64,000 nucleotides of DNA from assembly GCF_030296015.1 (NCBI RefSeq), contig NZ_AP027368.1:682001-746000 (forward strand), given 5' to 3'. A program made the position numbers and the translations under genes. Each line of letters starts with the position of its first letter. Position 1 is the stretch's first letter. Origin of the DNA: Ferrimonas sp. YFM. Lineage in GTDB: Bacteria > Pseudomonadota > Gammaproteobacteria > Enterobacterales > Shewanellaceae. Below the pieces are notes generated by a model. The model searched no databases. It saw nothing but the letters and a program-made list of their open reading frames with translations, and was not told where the DNA came from. Below, one piece after another: positions 19,374-33,239 of the stretch.

Positions 19374-20141
19374 TCAGTCTGCCAAACTGTTTTCCGGGTA
19401 GGTTGCCTTGAGAACGGTCAATACGTTCTGCTTCAATTTTTCCTGACCCAGTTCTTCGTAGCTCTTAACCATCACCTCCAGCGCACCCTCTACTGCAGGG
19501 GTGCCGGCGTAGGTTTCCAGAATCTGCTGGGCACGGTTGGCGGCGGCCACCCAGGCTTCAATCTTGACGTAGTACTCCGCCACTCGAAGGGAGTACTCTG
19601 CCAGACGGTTCTTGATGGCGATCATCCGCTGGCGGCCGTCGGCGGCGTAGCGGCTGTCCGGGAAGGTCTTTACCAGCTTCTCAAAATCTTTGAACGCTTC
19701 CTTGGCGTTCTCAGGATCACGGTCGGTGCGATCCATATCCAGCAGTTCGTGGAACAGGTAGCTGTCCGCCTGCATGTTCACCAGACCACGCATGTAGTAG
19801 ACGTAGTCGATATCCTTGTGGGTAGGATTGAGTCGGATAAAGCGGTCGATGTTCGCCAGGGCGCTGGCGGTGTCGGCCATCTTGTAATAGGCGTAGATCA
19901 GGTCCAGCTGCACCTGAGTTTTGTAGGTGCCGAAGGGGTATCTGGAATCCAGGGCTTCAAGAACCTTGGAGGCCTTGGTAAAGTTGCCGGCTTCCATGGC
20001 CTGGCGGGCATCGCCATACAGAGCTTCCGGGGAGCGGTCTTCGACGACGTAGGCATCAGGGCCCTCTTTGGTTGAGGAGCAACCGGCCATCATCAGGGTG
20101 CCGGCCAAGGCGAGAAGCAAAGGGCCTGCTAGTTTACGCAT
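19374..20141 (-). CDS. bamD: Outer membrane assembly lipoprotein BamD
   Basis: Essential TPR lipoprotein of the BAM complex that inserts beta-barrel proteins in the outer membrane. With the ATG at 20141 the protein is 255 residues: signal MRKLAGPLLLALAGTLMMAG, lipobox Cys21, then five TPR-like repeats beginning RSPEALYGDARQAMEAGNF. A TTG at 20153 lies only one base after TAAGGA and is unlikely as start; the chosen ATG has a slightly long 12-13 base spacing. Divergent from rluD, the conserved yfiO-rluD arrangement. Confidence 0.94.
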   Translation of the reverse strand: MRKLAGPLLLALAGTLMMAGCSSTKEGPDAYVVEDRSPEALYGDARQAMEAGNFTKASKVLEALDSRYPFGTYKTQVQLDLIYAYYKMADTASALANIDRFIRLNPTHKDIDYVYYMRGLVNMQADSYLFHELLDMDRTDRDPENAKEAFKDFEKLVKTFPDSRYAADGRQRMIAIKNRLAEYSLRVAEYYVKIEAWVAAANRAQQILETYAGTPAVEGALEVMVKSYEELGQEKLKQNVLTVLKATYPENSLAD

Positions 20142-20264
20142 TGTTTGAACCAATTCCTTATCATTATCGTGAAGTTCTGCTGCAAAAAGAGATAAAATTG
20201 CGGCTGGAGCGATTCTATCAGAACTGCGAGTGATTTCGAGCTTTTACAGCCGCATCGAGAGTAT

Positions 20265-21236
20265 ATGACCCAACACGTTGAATTAAATGGCGTAATTGAT
20301 AATACGCACCTAGGTATGCGGTTAGACCAGGCTCTGGCCGATCTGTTCCCCGACTATTCGCGCAGCCGAATCAAGGAGTGGATCCTGGCCGGTCAGGTGA
20401 CTCTGGACGGAGAAACCGTCACCAAACCCAGGGAGAAGGTGTTGGTGGATCAGCAGGTGGCGATTCAAGCCACCCTTGAGGAGGAGGTGAGCTCCAAACC
20501 TCAGGATATTGAGCTGGATATCGTTTATGAGGACGACCATATCCTGGTGATCAACAAGCCAGCGGATCTGGTGGTGCACCCTGGAGCGGGCAACGCCGAC
20601 GGCACCATTTTGAATGCGCTTTTGTATCACTGCCCCGAGATCGCCAATGTGCCTCGGGCCGGCATTGTTCACCGTCTGGATAAGGACACCACTGGATTGA
20701 TGGTGGTGGCCAAGACGGTTCCGGCGCAAACCCATCTGGTGGCTCAATTGCAGGCCAGGGAGATTACCCGGGAGTATGAAGCCATTGCCCACGGCACCCT
20801 GACCGCTGGCGGCAGTGTGGATGCCAACATTGGCCGTCATCCTCAAAAGCGTACCCACATGGCGGTGACCGAGATTGGCAAACCTGCGGTGACCCACTAC
20901 CGCATTGCTGAGAAGTTCCGTGCTCACACCAGACTGCGCCTGCGACTGGAGACCGGGCGTACTCACCAGATCCGGGTACATATGGCGCACATCAAGCATC
21001 CTCTGGTGGGCGATCCCCTCTACCAGGGACGCCCTCGTCCTACCAAGGGCGCCAGTGAGGAGTTGCAGACCGTGCTCAGAGGCTTCCGTCGTCAGGCCCT
21101 GCACGCCGTTAAGCTGGAGCTGGCCCACCCAGTGACCAGTGAGTGGATGCAGTGGCATGCGCCTGTGCCCGAGGATATGGTCAAACTGACCGAGGCGCTG
21201 CGTCAGGATACCGCCGAACGAGGCATGGATTACTGA
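20265..21236 (+). CDS. rluD: 23S rRNA pseudouridine synthase RluD
   Basis: Makes pseudouridines 1911, 1915 and 1917 in helix 69 of 23S rRNA (E. coli numbering). N-terminal S4-type RNA-binding domain (LDQALADLFPDYSRSRIKEWI) and RluA-family catalytic domain with catalytic Asp139 in AGIVHRLDKDTTGL. The binding motif RLRLETGRTHQIRVHMAHI follows. 323 residues, normal length. Its TGA shares one base with the ATG of pgeF, so the two are translationally coupled, as in other gammaproteobacteria (rluD-yfiH-clpB). Confidence 0.96.
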   Translation: MTQHVELNGVIDNTHLGMRLDQALADLFPDYSRSRIKEWILAGQVTLDGETVTKPREKVLVDQQVAIQATLEEEVSSKPQDIELDIVYEDDHILVINKPADLVVHPGAGNADGTILNALLYHCPEIANVPRAGIVHRLDKDTTGLMVVAKTVPAQTHLVAQLQAREITREYEAIAHGTLTAGGSVDANIGRHPQKRTHMAVTEIGKPAVTHYRIAEKFRAHTRLRLRLETGRTHQIRVHMAHIKHPLVGDPLYQGRPRPTKGASEELQTVLRGFRRQALHAVKLELAHPVTSEWMQWHAPVPEDMVKLTEALRQDTAERGMDY

Positions 21237-21958
21237 TGTGGTTTACCCCGGACTGGACTCTGCCTGAGGGTGTCGCTGCAGCCAGCACCGACAGGTTGGG
21301 TGGCCAATCCCAACCGCCTTTTGACGGTTTTAATCTGGGGGCCCATGTCGGGGATGAAGCCGAGGCGGTTCGCCTCAACAGGGAGGCGCTGCGCCTTGGG
21401 CTGCAGTTGCCCAAGGATCCTGCGTGGCTGGAGCAGGTGCATGGCACCCGGGTGGTGACCCTGCCCTGCGATGAATCGCTTCCCCGGGCCGATGCTTCCT
21501 ATGCCAACACACCAAATCAGGTGTGTACCATCATGACCGCGGATTGTTTGCCTGTGCTGCTGTGCCATCGGGATGGCAGCCAGGTGGCGGCGGCCCATGC
21601 CGGTTGGCGGGGGTTGTGTGATGGAGTATTGGAGCAGACGGTGGCCCGCTTTTCCGGAGAGGCGTCGGATCTTCTGGCCTGGATAGGGCCGGCGATCTCA
21701 GCCGAGGCATTCGAAGTGGGGCCAGAGGTCAGGGAGCAGTTTGTTAGCCAGGATGCGCAAGCGGTTTCTGCCTTTGTCGCCCGTGGAGACAAATACCTGG
21801 CCAACTTGCCGCAACTGGCTTTTCAGCGCTTGTCTGCCCTGGGGCTCACCCAGATTACCCTGAGTCACCTCTGCACCTATTCAGACTCCGACAAGTTCTT
21901 CTCCTACCGTCGTGATGGCCGCTGTGGCCGCATGGCCTCTCTTATCTGGATCCGTTAA
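21236..21958 (+). CDS. pgeF: Peptidoglycan editing factor / laccase-domain protein (YfiH)
   Basis: Cytoplasmic DUF152 enzyme proposed to remove misincorporated amino acids from UDP-MurNAc; older annotation calls it a polyphenol oxidase. The 240-residue protein starting at 21236 has the family metal ligands His69 (EQVHG), Cys104 (TADCLPVLL) and His121 (AAHAGWRG). It overlaps the rluD stop by one base; upstream in-frame sequence is rluD in another frame. The clpB sigma-32 promoter begins six bases after its stop. Confidence 0.92.
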   Translation: MWFTPDWTLPEGVAAASTDRLGGQSQPPFDGFNLGAHVGDEAEAVRLNREALRLGLQLPKDPAWLEQVHGTRVVTLPCDESLPRADASYANTPNQVCTIMTADCLPVLLCHRDGSQVAAAHAGWRGLCDGVLEQTVARFSGEASDLLAWIGPAISAEAFEVGPEVREQFVSQDAQAVSAFVARGDKYLANLPQLAFQRLSALGLTQITLSHLCTYSDSDKFFSYRRDGRCGRMASLIWIR

Positions 21959-21963
21959 GCGGA

Positions 21964-21992
21964 CTTGAAATCCCTGTTAAGCATACCCATCT
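21964..21992 (+). promoter_or_regulatory. Sigma-32 heat-shock promoter of clpB
   Basis: A -35 element CTTGAAA (21964-21970) and a -10 element CCCATCT (21986-21992) with a 15-base spacer match the E. coli sigma-32 consensus (CTTGAAA, N13-15, CCCCATnT) almost perfectly, 36 bases before the clpB ATG. Confidence 0.85.
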
Positions 21993-22028
21993 ATTCTCTG
22001 TGTTAGATGATTTGTGGGAGTTTAGGGT

Positions 22029-24599
<2,571 letters not shown>

Positions 24600-24610
24600 G
24601 CTTCAGCCGA

Positions 24611-24648
24611 AGAAAGAGGGGCCCTTAAGTGGGCCTCTCTCTTTTTTT
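24611..24648 (+). terminator. Terminator of clpB
   Basis: A hairpin with AGAGGGGCCC / GGGCCTCTCT arms (one bulge), loop TTAAGT, followed by seven T, 12 bases after the clpB stop. Confidence 0.85.
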
Positions 24649-24839
24649 AAGCGATTTAGAACCAAGAGTTATAGAGCTTTCAGCTTCCAGTCAGGATCTA
24701 TGGTCTACACTTGAATGTCTGCAGCAACACCTCACAGGCCTCGCCGTTTTAAGGACCCTCCTTGGCGACGAAGATGGCGCGAGGCACCGCTCTGACCAAG
24801 CCTTGTTATGCCGATCCTTAGGATCTTGGCATCAAATGC

Positions 24840-24867
24840 TTGACTGTTCAGCGGTTTGCAGTATGAT
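24840..24867 (+). promoter_or_regulatory. Upstream promoter (P1) of the rRNA operon
   Basis: TTGACT (24840-24845) and TATGAT (24862-24867) with a 16-base spacer, about 115 bp before a second, similar promoter. This is the same tandem P1-P2 arrangement as in E. coli rrn operons. The stretch 24649-24839 before it shows nothing coding. Confidence 0.65.
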
Positions 24868-24954
24868 GATCGTCCGCTTTCGACAAGTGGCCTGGGAAAA
24901 CTCCACGGAGTGAGCTCGGGACTAACTTTTTTATCTCCAGAGAGAAAAAAGTAC

Positions 24955-24982
24955 TTGACGAAAGCAGGGAGTCGCGTAGAAT
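24955..24982 (+). promoter_or_regulatory. Downstream promoter (P2) of the rRNA operon
   Basis: TTGACG (24955-24960) and TAGAAT (24977-24982), 16-base spacer, with an A-rich stretch just upstream (UP-element-like) and a GC-rich GCGCCTCC discriminator typical of stringently controlled rRNA promoters. Confidence 0.8.
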
Positions 24983-25008
24983 GCGCCTCCTGCCTCGATG
25001 AGAGGCAC

Positions 25009-25020
25009 GCTCTTTAACAA
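25009..25020 (+). promoter_or_regulatory. boxA antitermination site in the rRNA leader
   Basis: GCTCTTTAACAA matches the rRNA boxA bound by NusB/NusE. A second copy lies in the 16S-23S spacer at 26797-26808. Confidence 0.88.
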
Positions 25021-25024
25021 TTAG

Positions 25025-25040
25025 TCAGACAATCTGTGTG
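25025..25040 (+). other. 5' arm of the 16S precursor processing stem
   Basis: The 16 bases TCAGACAATCTGTGTG are the exact reverse complement of 26734-26749 after the 16S gene. The two arms form the long stem cut by RNase III to release pre-16S. Confidence 0.85.
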
Positions 25041-25148
25041 GGCACTCGCGCAGGATTGATATCTCATATATCAATGTTGCACTGAGTGACTATAACAAGT
25101 TAATTCAGTAATTCATTGAGTCGGAATTTTCGGATTCCAAAAACTTTT

Positions 25149-26703
<1,555 letters not shown>

Positions 26704-27062
26704 CGAAATAGATACGGTTTTGCGTTGAGTGTTCACACAGATTGTCTGAAATCATCCTTAGGGGTGATTTTGGCGTTTTTGCTAAGGCAAAAACTTGCTC
26801 TTTAACAATTTGGACAAGCTGATAATTTCTCGAGATATTTGCAATTTTTGCAAGTGCCTTGAATATCTGGCGATAGATTAACGTATTGGTTGTTTAAACA
26901 ATTAATGCAATCTCAAAACTCGGTATTGCGCTGGGATTTGATTTCCAATTGAGGAAGCGCTTGAGCGAGCGAGGGAGTTAACTTCTGTTAATGACCGACG
27001 CGAGTGAAAGGGCTGACGACAAGTGGGAAGCAAAGAACAAGCAAGACCCATTGGGGTTGTAT
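26704..27062 (+). other. 16S-23S spacer without tRNA genes
   Basis: About 359 bases. It holds the 3' arm of the 16S processing stem (26734-26749), a second boxA (26797-26808) and the 5' arm of the 23S stem (27046-27069, running into rrl). No GTTCRA T-arm or CCA end is found, so the spacer carries neither the Ile/Ala pair nor tRNA-Glu. Confidence 0.8.
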
Positions 27063-29948
<2,886 letters not shown>

Positions 29949-30037
29949 ACAACACCCAATGGGTTTTGAAATCCCAGATAGAAAAGCGCTTGCGAAAATG
30001 CAAACGAGAAACAGCTTGTGCGAATTGTTCCAAATTC
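29949..30037 (+). other. 23S-5S spacer
   Basis: 89 bases. The first part is the 3' arm of the 23S processing stem; no tRNA is present. Confidence 0.7.
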
Positions 30038-30154
30038 GTCTGACGACCATAGCGCTGTGGTCCCACCTGATCCCATGCCGAACTCAGCAGTGAAACACAG
30101 TAGCGCCGATGGTAGTGTGGGAGTTCCCATGTGAGAGTAGGTCATCGTCAGGCA
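30038..30154 (+). rRNA. rrf: 5S ribosomal RNA
   Basis: Complete 5S, about 117 nt. Core GTGGTCCCACCTGATCCCAT, CCGAACTCAGCAGTGAAAC and GAGAGTAGGTCATCGTCAGG are standard; helix I pairs CTGACGA (30040-30046) with TCGTCAG (30145-30151). Last gene of the rRNA operon, followed by a perfect terminator. The ends are approximate by one or two bases. Confidence 0.93.
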
Positions 30155-30165
30155 CCAAATACGAG

Positions 30166-30195
30166 AAAGCCCGTCCTTTTGGACGGGCTTTTTTC
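30166..30195 (+). terminator. rRNA operon terminator
   Basis: Perfect 11-bp stem AAAGCCCGTCC (30166-30176) / GGACGGGCTTT (30181-30191), loop TTTT, then T run. Confidence 0.93.
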
Positions 30196-30225
30196 GTTTT
30201 AAGTCCTTAAGTACGCATGAGATCA

Positions 30226-30335
30226 GGCCCCTGATCCCATGCGCTAATTCCCGCCGCCGGCGTCCAGCAGTGAAACACAGCAACAGCGATGGTGGAGTGG
30301 GTGCTCTCATGTGAGAGTAGGTCATCGTCAGGCAC
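30226..30335 (+). pseudogene. Degenerate second 5S rRNA gene
   Basis: The 3' 70 bases, from AGCAGTGAAACACAGC to GGTCATCGTCAGGCAC, are nearly the same as the intact 5S just upstream, and CCTGATCCCATG is also shared. The 5' arm of helix I is lost, and the CGAACT loop is replaced by about 20 unrelated GC-rich bases, so it cannot fold as 5S. It is followed by its own terminator, which suggests a former tandem rrf-terminator duplication. Confidence 0.8.
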
Positions 30336-30345
30336 TCATTCAGAG

Positions 30346-30376
30346 AAAAGCCCAACCGCAAGGTTGGGCTTTTTTC
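30346..30376 (+). terminator. Terminator after the 5S remnant
   Basis: Perfect stem AAAAGCCCAACC (30346-30357) / GGTTGGGCTTTT (30362-30373) with a GCAA loop and T run. It is similar in layout to the first rrn terminator but has different stem bases. Confidence 0.92.
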
Positions 30377-30412
30377 GTTTCTGCTGTCTAGTGCTTCCAG
30401 ATTGCTCTATGA

Positions 30413-31040
30413 AGGCAACGAAGCACTCCCCGTCCCTTACGCACAATCGTCTTCCTGATGAACATCAGGATCCAGTGACTTTCTTCTCAGACCCCGTAAT
30501 GGCAACAAAACCACAGACACTGGATACCGGCGTACGCCGGCATGACGGTGCTGGGGGAGGCCGCATGGTAATGAAAGGGCACTGAGCGTGCGGATGGTTC
30601 AGGATGTGAGTCTTAAGGCCTATGCCAAGGTCATCCTTCTAGCAGCAGCGACGAAGCGCTTGCCGCCCCTTACGCACAATCGTCTTCCTGATGAACATCA
30701 GGATCCAGTGACTTTCTTCTCAGACCCCGTAAAGGCAACAAAATCACAGACACTGGATACCGGCGTGCGCCGGCATGACGGTGCTTGGGGAAGTCCGCCG
30801 TCGTAATGCATGAGCACCGAGCGTGCTGACGGTTCAGGCATAAAGTCTTAGGGTCTATGCCAAGATGAGGAAGGACTTCACTAGCGAATCCTTCTTGCAG
30901 CAGCAATGAAGCGCTTCCCGCGCCTCATGCACAGTCGTCACCCTGGCGCAGGCCAGGGGCCAGCGGCTTTCTTGTAACTCTTCAAAACCACAGACACTGG
31001 ATCCCGGCCTACGCGGGTATGGCGGTGGTGGAGGAGGCCT
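30413..31040 (+). repeat. Three tandem repeat units, each with an inverted pair of REP-like elements
   Basis: Units start at about 30413, 30646 and 30901 (offsets 233 and 255 bp). Units 1 and 2 are over 90 percent identical across their REP-bearing core; unit 3 is diverged and truncated. Each contains two copies, in opposite orientation, of a CGTCAT-CC-stem-GG-ATCCAGTG element: 30448-30477 and 30518-30548, 30681-30710 and 30751-30781, 30936-30966 and 30995-31025. Stems differ between copies but stay self-complementary, for example CCTGATG-AA-CATCAGG against CCTGGC-GCAG-GCCAGG. This is the layout of BIME-type repeats. No convincing ORF lies here. Confidence 0.82.
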
Positions 31041-31431
31041 CAGGCTGCGTGGTCTCTGACAGCTTCAGCGAGGTAAAGGATCGCAATCACACACTGGCTG
31101 TTCAGGAGAACACCATGGATGATTGAAATCGGTTGTTATCTTGCTGCACCTGGCCGAATCCTATTCCCTGTCGATCTGTGTTATTCCAATCATGCTGACT
31201 TTAAGGAGGTGCTCTTATGAGAGACAAACATAATTAGCTAATTTTTATCAATGGCTTATGAGCTGTGCGCCTGTTCATTTCTGACAGGGTGAACTTTGCT
31301 CAGTGATCGGGCTCAAACAGAGGTAGGGGTGGAGTTAGACTTTGGTCAAATAGTCTAAGCTGAGAGGAAGTGATATACCTTCAATCACTGACTCGCAGTA
31401 TCCAAGAACAGACAACGGAATGAGGTAGAGT
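31041..31431 (+). other. Non-coding stretch before a small ORF
   Basis: No gene above a handful of codons is seen. Two items stand out. A perfect AAGGAGGT (31203-31210) precedes a six-codon ORF at 31217-31237 (MRDKHN, stop TAG). An inverted repeat TTAGACT (31335-31341) / AGTCTAA (31352-31358) with a 10-base spacer lies about 75 bases before the 57-codon ORF and could be an operator or an RNA hairpin. Confidence 0.4.
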
Positions 31432-31605
31432 ATGAACGAATTTGATAAGACTCCTGAGAACGGCACCGAAGGCTTTAATGAGCGCGAGAACTGGCGTTCC
31501 GGTAACCTGGGTCGGCAACTTGTCGCGGTACTCGAAGATTCCTATGGCTCAGAAATTGATGGTGATTCTCTGCAGAAGCACTGCTCAGAGGTGGCAAGAG
31601 GCTAA
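31432..31605 (+). CDS. Small acidic hypothetical protein (57 aa)
   Basis: ATG at 31432, TAA at 31603-31605. The product is MNEFDKTPENGTEGFNEREN at the start, then WRSGNLGRQLVAVLEDSYG, ending KHCSEVARG: acidic, one Cys, one Trp, no membrane segment. A purine-rich GAGGTAGAG precedes the ATG. Codon use resembles the neighbouring genes, which supports real coding, and the ORF sits between the rRNA repeat region and tRNA-Trp with nothing else on the strand. I do not recognise a family and propose no function. Confidence 0.55.
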   Translation: MNEFDKTPENGTEGFNERENWRSGNLGRQLVAVLEDSYGSEIDGDSLQKHCSEVARG

Positions 31606-31672
31606 AACTGTTTAAAATTGGCGGTCATTGCTGGTTAGTTGGTCAGTCGGTTATTTTTCAATGAAAAAGGTC

Positions 31673-31700
31673 TTTACCTTTCAACCTGGGGACGTATAAT
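31673..31700 (+). promoter_or_regulatory. Promoter of tRNA-Trp
   Basis: TTTACC (31673-31678), 16-base spacer, perfect TATAAT (31695-31700), 14 bases before the tRNA 5' end. Confidence 0.7.
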
Positions 31701-31714
31701 TCACCTCGTTCGCT

Positions 31715-31791
31715 AGGGGTGTAGTTCCAATTGGTAGAACAGCGGTCTCCAAAACCGATGGTTGCGGGTTCGAGTCCTGCCACCCCTGCCA
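31715..31791 (+). tRNA. trpT: tRNA-Trp (anticodon CCA)
   Basis: 77 nt with encoded CCA. Acceptor AGGGGTG pairs with CACCCCT; D-arm TTCCAATTGGTAGAAC; anticodon loop CTCCAAA with CCA at 31749-31751; T-arm GCGGGTTCGAGTCCTGC. It stands alone behind its own TATAAT promoter, 1.5 kb after the rRNA operon; in E. coli rrnC the Trp tRNA directly follows 5S. Confidence 0.96.
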
Positions 31792-31799
31792 CATTCCAG

Positions 31800-31830
31800 A
31801 CGGCCCGCAGAGAAATCTGCGGGCCGTTTT
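31800..31830 (+). terminator. Terminator of tRNA-Trp
   Basis: Stem ACGGCCCGCAG (31800-31810) / CTGCGGGCCGT (31817-31827), loop AGAAAT, then a short T run. Confidence 0.82.
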
Positions 31831-31899
31831 GCGTTTACCCTCCCACGCGCTACCCGGCTGGTATACACTGAGCCATCAAATCCACTGGACAGTTTGTTG

Positions 31900-32403
31900 A
31901 TGTCTTCCTTTTCCATACGCCCCATGGTGGCGAGTGACCTGACTGCCGTGGCGGAGATCTATCGCCAACGCAGCTGTGTCGAAAACTCTCTGCATACGCC
32001 TTTCATGTCAGAAGATGAGTGGCGAGCAAGATTGCAGCAGATGGGGCGCGACCTTCAATGCCTGGTCGCGGTACGAGATGACCAGGTGCTGGGCCATGCC
32101 TGCCTGATCACTTTCGGCACCGAACCCCGGCGACGTCATGCGGGCAGCCTGGGCGTGGTGGTTCATTCGGACTGCAGGAGACAGGGAGTGGCGTCGAGCC
32201 TGTTGCGAGAGCTGATTGATACCTGTGACAACTGGCTCGGGATCAGTCGTATCGAACTCGAAGTCTTTGCGTCCAATGAGGGAGCGATTGCTCTGTATCG
32301 TAACCTGGGCTTTTGTGAAGAGGGACGGATGAAGGGGTTTGCTTATCGCAATGGCCAGTTGGAGGATGCGATCCTGATGGCAAGATATGAGGGAGTGGAG
32401 TGA
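31900..32403 (+). CDS. aaaT: GNAT acetyltransferase, YhhY/AaaT-like
   Basis: Predicted cytoplasmic N-acetyltransferase (167 residues) close to E. coli YhhY (AaaT), which acetylates amino acids such as Phe and Met. The start at 31900 (MSSFSIRPMVASDL) is chosen because longer upstream sequence would run back through the tRNA-Trp terminator. The acetyl-CoA site is VHSDCRRQGVASSLLRELIDTCDNW, where only the QGVASS part is the strict R/Q-x-x-G-x-G/A motif, and the C-terminal NEGAIALYRNLGF is typical GNAT. The stop shares one base with the holD ATG. Substrate is inferred from the family. Confidence 0.78.
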   Translation: MSSFSIRPMVASDLTAVAEIYRQRSCVENSLHTPFMSEDEWRARLQQMGRDLQCLVAVRDDQVLGHACLITFGTEPRRRHAGSLGVVVHSDCRRQGVASSLLRELIDTCDNWLGISRIELEVFASNEGAIALYRNLGFCEEGRMKGFAYRNGQLEDAILMARYEGVE

Positions 32404-32756
32404 TGAAGGGTGACACCGGGCAAAGAGCACGCTTTCTGGCGACTCTGGGGTTCACTCAGTGGCAGCTTAGGGAAGAGTACTCAGAAGGCACACAGAGCGA
32501 CACTGTGGCCTCTGAAGGCCAGCACAAGCATCATGGGCTGACCATCAGTGTACAGGGGCTCTCCGAGGCATTGAGTGACGATATCAAGCTGGCCCTGCAT
32601 CTGCTGGACCTGACGGAGTCCCTGGTTGAAGAAGGCGCCGGTGGCAAACTGGTGGTGTGCCAGGATGGCGAGGTGCATCTTGCGCTGACGTCGGATGAAC
32701 TTGGGTCTCCCCGGGGTAAGCGCCGGCTGTGGTCGGTGCTGAGGGAGGTCGCGTGA
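32403..32756 (+). CDS. holD: DNA polymerase III psi subunit HolD
   Basis: Small clamp-loader-associated subunit that bridges chi and the gamma/tau complex. 117 residues. Sequence conservation in this family is low, but the N-terminal FLATLGFTQWQLREEY matches the HolD opening (QLGITQWSLR in E. coli). The gene is followed by rimI with a GTGA overlap, the conserved holD-rimI pair. The ATG at 32403 is one base inside the preceding stop. Confidence 0.8.
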   Translation: MKGDTGQRARFLATLGFTQWQLREEYSEGTQSDTVASEGQHKHHGLTISVQGLSEALSDDIKLALHLLDLTESLVEEGAGGKLVVCQDGEVHLALTSDELGSPRGKRRLWSVLREVA

Positions 32757-33226
32757 GTCATCGCTTTGTGCCTATGGACTCGGTTGAGCTGGATGAGCTG
32801 TTTGTCATCGAGCAGTCGTGCCACTCCTTTCCCTGGAGCAGAAACACTCTGGCCAGCTGCATCGGCAGCGGTTATCAGGGAGAGGCGCTGATCTGGGGTG
32901 GTCGCGCCGTGGGTTACTACATCACCCAGATTGTAGTGGGTGAGGCGACCCTGATGAACATCTGCATCCTGCCGGAGCTTCGGGGGCAGGGGCTGGGCAG
33001 GCATCTTCTGCATCGTTGTCTGCAGCGGCTCAGCAGTGAGCAGGCGGATTGTTGTTTCCTGGAGGTGAGGGCCGGCAATAAGCCCGCCCTGGGCCTGTAC
33101 AGGGAGATCGGCTTTGAGCCCCTGGCGGTCCGCAAAGGCTATTACCAGGGGGAGGCCGGTCGTGAAGATGCGGTGATCATGAAGCTGACCCTGGATGAGA
33201 ACCCCATGTGTAAAAAAGGAGCCTGA
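32753..33226 (+). CDS. rimI: Ribosomal protein S18-alanine N-acetyltransferase RimI
   Basis: GNAT enzyme that acetylates the N-terminal alanine of S18. 157 residues with the conserved EQSCHSFPWSRNTL, the acetyl-CoA motif RGQGLGRHLLHR, LEVRAGNKPALGLYREIGF and the C-terminal YYQGEAGREDAVIM. I choose GTG at 32753, which overlaps the holD stop and follows GGGAGG; a GTG at 32729 lacks this. The last codons lie inside a terminator hairpin. Confidence 0.92.
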   Translation: MSHRFVPMDSVELDELFVIEQSCHSFPWSRNTLASCIGSGYQGEALIWGGRAVGYYITQIVVGEATLMNICILPELRGQGLGRHLLHRCLQRLSSEQADCCFLEVRAGNKPALGLYREIGFEPLAVRKGYYQGEAGREDAVIMKLTLDENPMCKKGA

Positions 33227-33239
33227 CGGCTCCTTTTTT
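33212..33239. terminator. Bidirectional terminator between rimI and lipA
   Basis: Stem AAAAAAGGAGCC (33212-33223) / GGCTCCTTTTTT (33228-33239). The rimI stop codon TGA (33224-33226) forms three bases of the four-base loop, so the terminator overlaps coding sequence. Confidence 0.9.

Noticed and set aside
24629-24913. 94-codon frame between clpB and the rRNA operon
   Set aside because: Starts inside the clpB terminator and runs over the rRNA P1 promoter; no RBS and atypical codon use.
30289-30806. Plus-strand frames with repeated DTGVRRHDGA segments
   Set aside because: The shared protein segment is a translation of the REP-like repeats, not a protein family.
30413-31040. CRISPR array
   Set aside because: Units are about 233-255 bp with internal inverted repeats; no short regular repeat-spacer pattern and no cas genes.
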